From Devosia enhydra (GTDB taxonomy: Bacteria; Pseudomonadota; Alphaproteobacteria; Rhizobiales; Devosiaceae), in contig NZ_FPKU01000001.1 in assembly GCF_900119845.1 (NCBI RefSeq), forward strand, positions 1,149,528 through 1,213,527: a stretch of DNA of 64,000 nucleotides. Reading direction: 5' to 3'. The stretch's first letter is position 1, and every line of letters starts with the position of its first letter. Made by a program: the position numbers and the translations under genes. The notes under the pieces were generated by a model. That model was given only the letters and a program-made list of their open reading frames with translations, searched no databases and was not told the DNA's origin. Positions 57,795 to 64,000 of the stretch are shown here, piece after piece.

Positions 57795-59198
57795 TCAATG
57801 ATCGTGGTGGTCGTGTTCGTCATGGTGATGATGCTCTTCGGGCACATCATCGTCCGACTGGATGAGCTTGGCGAGTTCCTCGCGGGTCATCGGCTTGTCG
57901 GTCGATTCGGCCAGCTCGATGACGTAGTCCACGACCTTGTTCTCGAAGACCGGGGCGCGCAGCGAAGCCAGCGCCTGCGGGTTCTTGCGATAATAGTCGT
58001 AAACCTGCTGCTCCTGGCCCTGGAAGCGGCGGACCTCGGCGATCAGCGCCTGCTGGTGCTCCTCGTCGGTCACCTCGATCTTGTTGAGGTTGCCGATCTC
58101 GGCCACCACGAGCCCGAGGCGCACGCGGCGCTCGGCGATCTTGCGATACTGCTCCCGCGCTTCGGCTTCGGTCGTGCCCTCGTCCTCGAAGGTGCGGCCG
58201 TGATGCTCGATCTCGTGCGTCACGCGCTGCCAGATGGTGTTGAACTCGGCGTCCACCAGCTGCTGGGGCACGTCGAACTTGTGGCCATCATCGAGTGCGT
58301 CGAGCACCTGCCGCTTGATGTGCTGGCGGCCCATCGAGGTCAGCGCAGCCTGCATCTGCTCCTTGACGGCCGAGCGCAGCGCATCGAGGTTCTCGAGGCC
58401 GAGGCGCTTGGCGAACTCGTCGTCGAGCTCACCGGCCTTGGGGGCATCGGCGTGCAGCACGGTCACCTCGAACTCGGCCTTCTTGCCCGAGAGGTCGGCA
58501 TTGCCGTAATCCTCGGGGAAAGTGACTTCGATGGTGCGGGTCTCGCCCTTCTTCATCCCGATCAGCTGCTCTTCGAAGCCGGGGATGAATTCGCCCGAGC
58601 CCACCGTCAGATGCGCATGGTCGGATTTGCCGCCGGGGAACTCGACCCCGTCGATGCGGCCGACGAAGGTCAGCCCGAGCCGGTCGCCATCGGCAACCAC
58701 GGCATCGTCGCCCTTGTCCTCATAGCCGCGATTCTGCCGGAAGATGCGCTCCATCTCCTTGTCGATATCGGCGTCGACGACCTCGACCACGGGGCGCTCG
58801 AGCTTGAGGCCCTTGAGCTCCATGACGCTGACCGAGGGCAGCACTTCATACTCGACCTCGAAGGAGAGATCGGCCTCGCCGTCGAGCACGCGGTTGATCT
58901 CGGCCTGATCCTGCGGCAGGTCGATCTTGGGCTGCACGGCAGCGCGCTCGGAGCGCTCCTCGAGGGAGGAGTTGACGCCCGAATTGATCGCGTCCTGCAT
59001 CACTTCGGACATGGCGGAGCGGCCATAGACCTTCTTGAGGTGCGACATCGGCACCTTGCCGGGGCGGAAGCCCTTGAGCGTCGCCTTGCCCTTGATTTCG
59101 TCGAGCTTGGCGTCCAGCCGGCCGTTGAGGTCAGCGGCGGGGATAACCACCGTGAGTTTGCGCTTCAGCCCTTCGTTAAGGGTCTCGGTGACCTGCAT
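57795..59198 (-). CDS. tig: Trigger factor with His-rich C terminus
   Basis: A 467-residue ribosome-bound chaperone. The ribosome-binding signature GFRPGKVP is at 43-50, the FKBP-type prolyl isomerase domain spans about 150-250 (GDRLGLTFVGRIDGVEFPGG, SGEFIPGFEEQLIGMKKGE in part) and the C-terminal substrate cradle follows. The last 14 residues are EEHHHHDEHDHHDH, a metal-binding-like tail. The ATG at 59198 is the family start. tRNA-Leu lies just upstream in the same direction. Confidence 0.97.
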   Translation of the reverse strand: MQVTETLNEGLKRKLTVVIPAADLNGRLDAKLDEIKGKATLKGFRPGKVPMSHLKKVYGRSAMSEVMQDAINSGVNSSLEERSERAAVQPKIDLPQDQAEINRVLDGEADLSFEVEYEVLPSVSVMELKGLKLERPVVEVVDADIDKEMERIFRQNRGYEDKGDDAVVADGDRLGLTFVGRIDGVEFPGGKSDHAHLTVGSGEFIPGFEEQLIGMKKGETRTIEVTFPEDYGNADLSGKKAEFEVTVLHADAPKAGELDDEFAKRLGLENLDALRSAVKEQMQAALTSMGRQHIKRQVLDALDDGHKFDVPQQLVDAEFNTIWQRVTHEIEHHGRTFEDEGTTEAEAREQYRKIAERRVRLGLVVAEIGNLNKIEVTDEEHQQALIAEVRRFQGQEQQVYDYYRKNPQALASLRAPVFENKVVDYVIELAESTDKPMTREELAKLIQSDDDVPEEHHHHDEHDHHDH

Positions 59199-59276
59199 TG
59201 GGTTGTCCCATCCTAAGATTCACAGTGGCCAGGCCGGGGTCTTTCCTCCCGACAGCTGCCGGGCCGACGGACTTTC

Positions 59277-59361
59277 TGGTGCGGGTGAGAGGACTTGAAC
59301 CTCCACGCCTTGCGGCGCTGGAACCTAAATCCAGTGCGTCTACCAGTTCCGCCACACCCGC
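59277..59361 (-). tRNA. tRNA-Leu (TAG anticodon)
   Basis: An 85-base class II tRNA with encoded CCA. Acceptor GCGGGTG, D arm GGCGGAACTGGTAGACGC, anticodon stem-loop CTGGA-TTTAGGT-TCCAG giving TAG, a long variable arm (CGCCGCAAGGCG) and T arm GGTTCAAGTCC. It lies 78 bases before tig. Confidence 0.97.
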
Positions 59362-59754
59362 GAGCCGCCCGGCTGGCCGGGTCGCGTGCATCTATCGCAT
59401 GTTGCAGGGGCAGTCAAAGCCTGAATGGCCGGGGCTTTGGCGGCCCTGACCGGCGACAGCCGACGGACACCCGACCGGCGCTCAAGCGACCAGCGCGGTT
59501 ATGATCAAGTTTTGGGCATATTGCTCACATATTGATCACGAGCCGCCCACGGGGATCGCGAAAGCGTTTCAGCAAACCATGCTACGGCAAGGAGGCATAA
59601 GGGTTTTTCATTCCTTCGGACGACATGGCACGCCCCATGCATACCGAGTGGCGGTATCCGAAAGGGGCCTGCAGCGCCGTCGGCGTTGCCATGAACGAGA
59701 CGAGGATCCGCGCCAGTTGCCAAGGGCTGGCAGGGAACCGAGGTGGAGGCCTGA
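59362..59754. other. Intergenic control region of glnBA
   Basis: This 393-base gap between divergent tRNA-Leu and glnB has no gene. It holds the sigma-54 promoter at 59626-59641. No clear NtrC site or sigma-70 promoter was identified by eye, though both would be expected. Confidence 0.7.
59626..59641 (+). promoter_or_regulatory. Sigma-54 promoter of glnBA
   Basis: TGGCACG-CCCC-ATGCA places GG and GC exactly 12 bases apart and differs from the consensus TGGCACG-N4-TTGCA at one base. It lies about 115 bases before the glnB start. Nitrogen-controlled RpoN promoters upstream of glnBA are well known in rhizobia. Confidence 0.75.
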
Positions 59755-60093
<339 letters not shown>

Positions 60094-60159
60094 GCCCTTT
60101 CGCCTCGGGACGGCGTCAGCCCCAAAAGACACAACCGACTTCCAACAGGGGAAATACCC

Positions 60160-61569
60160 ATGACTACAGCCAGCGATATTCTCAAGAAGATCAAGGAAGA
60201 GAACATCAAGTATGTCGACCTTCGCTTCACCGACATCCGTGGCAAGCTCCAGCACGTGACGATGGACGTCAGTGTCGTCGACGAAGACCTGTTCGAAGAA
60301 GGCACGATGTTCGACGGCTCCTCGATCGCCGGCTGGAAGGCAATCAACGAGTCCGACATGGTGCTGATGCCCGATCCGGCCTCTGCCTATGTCGATCCGT
60401 TCTTTGGCGCACCGACCCTTGCGGTCAACTGCGACATTCTCGAGCCCCTGACCTACCAGCCCTATAACCGCGATCCGCGCACCACCGCCAAGAAGGCCGA
60501 AGCCTATCTCAAGGCGTCGGGCATCGGCGACAGCGTCGTGTTCGGTCCCGAGCCGGAATTCTTCCTGTTCGACGACGTCCGCTATTCCAACACCACCTAT
60601 AAGGTCGGTTTCCAGGTTGATGCCGGCGAGCTGCCGACCAACAACGACACCGAATACGAATCGGGCAACACCGGCCACCATATCGGCATCAAGAAGGGCT
60701 ACTTCCCCGTGCCCCCGCTCGACAGCGCGCAGGACATTCGCGGCGAGATGCTCGCCGCCATGGCCGACATGGGCGTGGTCGTGGAAAAGCACCACCACGA
60801 AGTGGCCTCGGCCCAGCACGAGCTCGGCATCAAGTTCCAGCCGATGATCAAGTCGGCCGATGACGTGCAGATCTACAAGTATGTCATCCAGCAGGTCGCC
60901 AATGCCTATGGCAAGTCGGCCACCTTCATGCCCAAGCCCATCTATGGCGACAACGGCTCGGGCATGCATTGCCACCAGTCGATCTGGAAGGACGGCAAGC
61001 CGCTGTTCGCCGGTGACCAGTATGCCGGCCTGTCGATGGATGCCCTCTACTACATCGGCGGCATCATCAAGCATGCCAAGGCGATCAACGCCTTCACCAA
61101 CCCGACCACCAACAGCTACAAGCGCCTGGTGCCCGGCTTCGAAGCCCCCGTGCTGCTGGCCTACTCGGCCCGCAACCGTTCGGCCTCGTGCCGCATCCCC
61201 TTCGGCCAGTCGCCGAAGGCCAAGCGCGTCGAGGTCCGCTTCCCCGATCCGCTGGCGAACCCCTATCTCGGCTTTGCCGCGCTGCTGATGGCCGGCATCG
61301 ACGGCATCAAGAACAAGATCCACCCCGGCGACCCGATGGACAAGGATCTCTACGAACTGCCGCGCGAAGAGCTCAAGCAGATCCCGACCGTGTCGGGCTC
61401 GCTGCGTGAAGCCCTCGAGAACCTCGACAAGGACCGTGCCTTCCTCACCGCCGGCGGCGTGTTCGATGACGACCAGATCGACAGCTATATCGAGCTCAAG
61501 ATGACCGAAGTCATCAAGTTCGAGCACACTCCGCATCCGGTCGAATATGAGATGTATTACTCGGCCTGA
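60160..61569 (+). CDS. glnA: Glutamine synthetase type I
   Basis: A 469-residue GSI enzyme making glutamine from glutamate and ammonia. Landmarks: the N-terminal [16 protein letters not shown], the [11 protein letters not shown] loop, metal-site [10 protein letters not shown], the ATP-site [21 protein letters not shown] and the adenylylation region [11 protein letters not shown] with the modifiable Tyr. Start ATG 60160 is preceded by CAGGGGA. A terminator lies 20 bases after the stop. It is expressed together with glnB under sigma-54 control. Confidence 0.98.
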   Translation: MTTASDILKKIKEENIKYVDLRFTDIRGKLQHVTMDVSVVDEDLFEEGTMFDGSSIAGWKAINESDMVLMPDPASAYVDPFFGAPTLAVNCDILEPLTYQPYNRDPRTTAKKAEAYLKASGIGDSVVFGPEPEFFLFDDVRYSNTTYKVGFQVDAGELPTNNDTEYESGNTGHHIGIKKGYFPVPPLDSAQDIRGEMLAAMADMGVVVEKHHHEVASAQHELGIKFQPMIKSADDVQIYKYVIQQVANAYGKSATFMPKPIYGDNGSGMHCHQSIWKDGKPLFAGDQYAGLSMDALYYIGGIIKHAKAINAFTNPTTNSYKRLVPGFEAPVLLAYSARNRSASCRIPFGQSPKAKRVEVRFPDPLANPYLGFAALLMAGIDGIKNKIHPGDPMDKDLYELPREELKQIPTVSGSLREALENLDKDRAFLTAGGVFDDDQIDSYIELKMTEVIKFEHTPHPVEYEMYYSA

Positions 61570-61590
61570 GGCCTTCTATCTCGACTATGG

Positions 61591-61616
61591 AAAGGGCCCC
61601 GGAAGGGGCCCTTTTT
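61591..61616 (+). terminator. Intrinsic terminator of glnBA
   Basis: AAAGGGCCCC and GGGGCCCTTT form a perfect stem around GGAA, followed by TTTTTG. On the opposite strand it can also act for the convergent cupin gene, though with a weaker T-run. Confidence 0.9.
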
Positions 61617-61662
61617 GCATTCTGGTGTCGCGGCAGACAGGCGGACTGGTGCGCCCTGCCCC

Positions 61663-62016
61663 TTACTGAACCACGACGTAGAACTTCTTGACGCGTTCCA
61701 CCGTCTTCCAGATCCCCACCCAGCCATCCTTGAGCAGGAAGGCATCGCCCGCCTTGAAGGTCTTGATCGTGCCGTCGCTGTCGGTGAGCTCCACCACGCC
61801 TTCCACAAGATAGCACCACTCGCAGCTGCCGCCCTTGTTGACGTGCCAGGCGCCGGGCTCGCATTCCCACATGCCGGTCAGCACGCTGCCATTGCGCGCC
61901 GTGTCGACGGGCCAGCTCTTCTGGTCGGGATTGCCCGAAATGATCCGGTCGGCCGGCGGGCGCTTGAGGTTGGGCGCGCCCAGCGCGGCCGGATCGATCT
62001 GAGTGATGTGGGACAT
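61663..62016 (-). CDS. Cupin-domain protein (DUF861 type)
   Basis: A 117-residue single-domain cupin. GMWECEPGAWHVNKGG and CEWCYLVEGVVELTDSDG are cupin motif 1, and FKAGDAFLLKDGWVGIWKTVERVKKFYVV is motif 2 and the closing strand (cited in part). This is the (S)-ureidoglycine aminohydrolase-like/DUF861 subgroup; the usual metal His set is mostly replaced, leaving His62 and acidic residues, so it may be a sugar- or small-ligand-binding or sensor cupin. I chose the ATG at 62016 as the family start; the longer frame is not supported. Confidence 0.8.
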   Translation of the reverse strand: MSHITQIDPAALGAPNLKRPPADRIISGNPDQKSWPVDTARNGSVLTGMWECEPGAWHVNKGGSCEWCYLVEGVVELTDSDGTIKTFKAGDAFLLKDGWVGIWKTVERVKKFYVVVQ

Positions 62017-62108
62017 GTCGGCTCCGCATTTGAAATCGGAGCGCAGAGTGCGTCGCCCCGCTGGGGCCGCGCAAACAATGGTTCGGAATGAAAGTGATGC
62101 GAGGCGTG

Positions 62109-62273
62109 TCAGGCGAGGTAGAACAACGCGGCCAGAACGAGGCTGAGCCCATGGCTGGCCACGCGTTGGGCAGACCGGTACGCGATACTGAAAAACCCGG
62201 TCCACCCGCCACTGTGCGTGGCCCTGCCCCCCGCCGAGGGTGACGCAATACGAACCGGCGAGGCGTGACGCAT
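62109..62273 (-). CDS. Possible 54-residue protein with C-terminal hydrophobic segment
   Basis: ORF from ATG at 62273 to TGA at 62111-62109. GGAG lies seven bases upstream. The N-terminal half is basic and low-complexity (MRHASPVRIASPSAGG); the C-terminal segment SHGLSLVLAALFYLA is hydrophobic enough to cross or touch a membrane. No family is recognised and the frame may be accidental, but the good ribosome site inside a structured leader makes it worth recording. Confidence 0.35.
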   Translation of the reverse strand: MRHASPVRIASPSAGGRATHSGGWTGFFSIAYRSAQRVASHGLSLVLAALFYLA

Positions 62274-62307
62274 ACGGCTACTCCGGACAAAAACCGTATG
62301 TCCGGAG
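62271..62307 (-). promoter_or_regulatory. Overlapping inverted repeats covering the small-ORF translation start
   Basis: On the minus strand, CTCCGGAC (62307-62300) pairs with GTCCGGAG (62288-62281), which contains the GGAG ribosome site. Separately CATACGG (62300-62294) pairs with CCGTATG (62277-62271), which contains the ATG. The two stems interlock, so they are either alternatives or an H-type pseudoknot. Confidence 0.5.
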
Positions 62308-62364
62308 TTCTAGCAGCCGCCCCTTAAGGAAGTGTGGCCAAAGGGCAAACCAAAGGTAAACGGC

Positions 62365-62724
62365 TCAGGCCGGGCGCAGCCGCCGCACCTCGAGGATGTC
62401 CCCCGTGCAGGCGCGCACGGTCAAAAGATAGACCCAGCCGCCCCGTGTGCCGCGTGCCTCGATGAGCCCGCGGTTGTTCGGCGCCATGGTGACATTGGCA
62501 TAGCCCTGGTCGCGGATGGCCTGCCGAACCGACGCGTCGGTCAGAAGGCAGAGCTGCGGCACGCGGATGCGGCCGTCGTCGCGGTCCCAGCCGAAGCCGA
62601 AACTGAAGCCCTGCGCCTGGGCGGGCAGCGCCGCTCCCAGTGCAACGACGCCGGCCAGCGCCAGCGCGGCGATCCGGCGGCGGGCCGGCGATTTGAACGA
62701 GACCGTTCGGTTTATTCTCGACAT
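62365..62724 (-). CDS. Small exported protein of unknown function (tandem paralogue)
   Basis: A 119-residue protein with a long, Arg-rich signal peptide (SFKSPARRRIAALALAGVVALGAALPAQA). The mature part begins with QGFSFGFGWDR and has two cysteines (LCLLTDASVRQAIRDQG and VRACTGDILEVRRLR) that likely form a disulfide. It resembles the upstream gene product through the pattern C..(D)..VR.A..D.G and V..CTG....V.RLR, the outline of a small PepSY-like alpha/beta domain. The ATG at 62724 has GAGAGGTGG upstream. Function unknown. Confidence 0.75.
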   Translation of the reverse strand: MSRINRTVSFKSPARRRIAALALAGVVALGAALPAQAQGFSFGFGWDRDDGRIRVPQLCLLTDASVRQAIRDQGYANVTMAPNNRGLIEARGTRGGWVYLLTVRACTGDILEVRRLRPA

Positions 62725-62808
62725 GGCCACCTCTCGGGGAATGGGCGCAGCCCCCAGTCCGGATGGACTGAGGGCTTTGCCTCTCAACTTAGCGCGTCAC
62801 GGCCGGTT

Positions 62809-63279
62809 TCAGAAGTTGAACTGGAGACCGAAGCCCGGCCCGCCGGGGCCGCGACCACCGCCGCCACGGCGCAGGCGCTCGACGCGATCGACCTCGCCCG
62901 TGCAGCGGTTGACCCGCATCGAATACCAGCCGCCGCCACGGTGCCAGCGTGCAACCACCTCGACACGGTCGCGACCCAGTTCGCGGCGGACCTCGACGTC
63001 GCGAAAGCCGTAATCCTGCACGGCGCGACGCACTTCGCGGTCATTCATGCACCAGCGGCCGGGACGGTCCCAGTTCGGGCCGCCGGGCCGGCGCTGGTCG
63101 TTGCCGAACCCGAAGGAGAAGCTGTTGGGGCCGCTGGGGCCGACGCCGAGCTGGAAGTTGAAGCGCGGCTCGGCCTGCGCCTGCGCCGGCATCGTCGCCA
63201 TGACGGTGGAAGAGCCGAGGACGAGGGCCAGGAGCGCAGCGCGTCCGGCAGACTTGAACTTGGCGGTGGTGGTGCTCAT
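62809..63279 (-). CDS. Small exported protein of unknown function, Gly/Arg-rich (tandem paralogue)
   Basis: A 156-residue protein with a signal peptide (KSAGRAALLALVLGSSTVMATMPAQA). The mature part has FSFGFGNDQRR near its start, a Cys-containing helix (RWCMNDREVRRAVQDYGF), a strand pair rich in basic residues, the CTGEVDRVERLR motif and a Gly-rich tail (GGGGRGPGGPG). It shares its fold motifs with the gene 84 bases downstream. AGGAGCTT precedes the ATG at 63279; the longer frame has no signal sequence at its start. Periplasmic, unknown role. Confidence 0.75.
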   Translation of the reverse strand: MSTTTAKFKSAGRAALLALVLGSSTVMATMPAQAQAEPRFNFQLGVGPSGPNSFSFGFGNDQRRPGGPNWDRPGRWCMNDREVRRAVQDYGFRDVEVRRELGRDRVEVVARWHRGGGWYSMRVNRCTGEVDRVERLRRGGGGRGPGGPGFGLQFNF

Positions 63280-63454
63280 CGTGAAGCTCCTCGATCTGCG
63301 GGGTGTTGCCCGCTTGTGAGCCTTGTTGTGCACTCTCGTGCTTGAACGCTCCCGGAACCCTCTGTTCATCTTCCGTTCATCTCGCAGCTGTGCTAGCCAG
63401 CAGGGTGCATAGCGCGGTGGACCCCCGTCCAACGCCTTTTATGGAGGCGACAGC

Positions 63455-64000
63455 TTGAGCCACGATCTGTTTGGAGCAGCGATGGATCCGGCAGCGGAAA
63501 CGGCGCGCACTCCGTCAGGATCGCCGACTCCTGCCCCCCAGCCGCGATCCCGCGCCCAGCAGCCGGCCGCCGCGGCAGCCCACACCTATTCGGCAGCCGA
63601 TATCGAGGTGCTCGAAGGCCTCGAGCCCGTGCGCCGCCGCCCGGGCATGTATATCGGGGGCACCGACAGCAATGCGCTGCATCACCTCTTCGCCGAGGTG
63701 ATCGACAATTCGATGGACGAGGCCATTGCCGGCCACGCCACGCGGATCGAGGTGCATTTCGGCGAGGATGGCTATCTGACCGTCACCGATAACGGCCGCG
63801 GCATTCCCGTCGAGAACCACCCGAAATTCCCCGGGCGCTCGACCCTCGAAATCATCATGACCACGCTGCATGCCGGGGGCAAATTCGATTCCAAGGCCTA
63901 CGAAACCTCCGGCGGCCTGCATGGCGTCGGCGTCTCGGTGGTCAATGCGCTGTCGGATGATCTCGTCGTCGAGGTGGCGCGCGACCAGATGCTCTATCGC
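63455..64000 (+). CDS. parE: DNA topoisomerase IV subunit B, N-terminal part
   Basis: The first 182 residues of a GHKL-type topoisomerase subunit; the gene continues past the window. After a low-complexity Pro/Ala-rich N terminus, the ATPase domain shows [31 protein letters not shown] with the catalytic Glu and Asn, TDNGRGIPV and the ATP-lid [15 protein letters not shown]. The [11 protein letters not shown] form and the separate N terminus are those of ParE rather than GyrB. The best start is the TTG at 63455, with GGAGG seven bases upstream; an ATG nine codons later is the alternative. Confidence 0.92.
   Translation, partial: MSHDLFGAAMDPAAETARTPSGSPTPAPQPRSRAQQPAAAAAHTYSAADIEVLEGLEPVRRRPGMYIGGTDSNALHHLFAEVIDNSMDEAIAGHATRIEVHFGEDGYLTVTDNGRGIPVENHPKFPGRSTLEIIMTTLHAGGKFDSKAYETSGGLHGVGVSVVNALSDDLVVEVARDQMLYR

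Larger units (their letters stand above)
62017..62364. other. Intergenic region with a small ORF
   Basis: This 348-base space contains a 54-codon ORF on the minus strand (62109-62273) and the overlapping inverted repeats at 62271-62307. The remaining 90 bases on the cupin side and 57 on the other show no clear feature. Confidence 0.6.

Noticed and set aside
63482-64000. ATG at 63482 as the parE start
   Set aside because: No ribosome site precedes it, whereas the in-frame TTG at 63455 has GGAGG at ideal distance and gives a ParE-like MSHDLFG start.

Overview
The window is high-GC chromosomal DNA from an alphaproteobacterium of the order Hyphomicrobiales, and the gene neighbourhoods look Devosia/Pelagibacterium-like. 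That placement is an inference from gene order (clpP-clpX-lon-hupB, nuoA-N-birA-rnj-proS-lolCD, glnB-glnA, queA-tgt), a NuoE with a long C-terminal extension, a short ProRS and RpoH-type promoters; no taxonomic search was possible. No insertion sequence, prophage, integrase or CRISPR array was seen. The 5' and 3' edges cut an Ldh-family dehydrogenase and parE respectively.

Region 1 (1-10.8 kb, + strand) is the end of a tightly packed catabolic operon: an Ldh-family oxidoreductase, an M24-fold protein that has lost metal ligands, a metal-dependent amidohydrolase, a PLP aminotransferase, an unrecognised probable TIM-barrel protein, a dihydroorotase/allantoinase-like enzyme, two oligopeptide-type ABC ATPases and an M14 carboxypeptidase. 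Gene junctions overlap or are nearly touching, and a strong terminator ends the unit. The transporter's permeases and binding protein are presumably upstream of the window. The enzymes suggest uptake and hydrolysis of an amide, cyclic-amide or modified-peptide substrate.

Region 2 (10.8-17.7 kb) is a second catabolic block: two coupled SDR dehydrogenases, a RidA-like protein and hydantoinase/oxoprolinase subunits HyuA and HyuB below a GntR/FCD regulator. A near-perfect FCD-type operator lies between the regulator and hyuA.

Region 3 (17.8-30.8 kb, - strand) is housekeeping: pgi, tgt, queA, folD, lolD, lolC, proS, a DUF1467 gene, RNase J and birA, with two small exported paralogues, a 32-residue membrane peptide and a candidate small RNA between them.

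Region 4 (30.8-46.3 kb, - strand) is the complete 14-subunit complex I operon, with an extra 66-residue membrane protein between nuoE and nuoF and birA coupled to nuoN. Its leader can fold into large nested hairpins. Upstream lie two outer-membrane beta-barrel-like paralogues, tRNA-Asp and tRNA-Val.

Region 5 (48-54.5 kb, - strand) is the proteostasis cluster hupB, (sdpI, sdpR), lon, clpX, clpP, with RpoH-like promoters before lon and clpP and a palindromic operator before sdpR. Region 6 (54.6-64 kb) holds a cytochrome P450, the NAD(P)H-hydrate repair enzyme, trigger factor, tRNA-Leu, the nitrogen-control pair glnB-glnA behind a sigma-54 promoter, a cupin, a small ORF whose translation start lies in overlapping inverted repeats, two exported paralogues and the start of parE.
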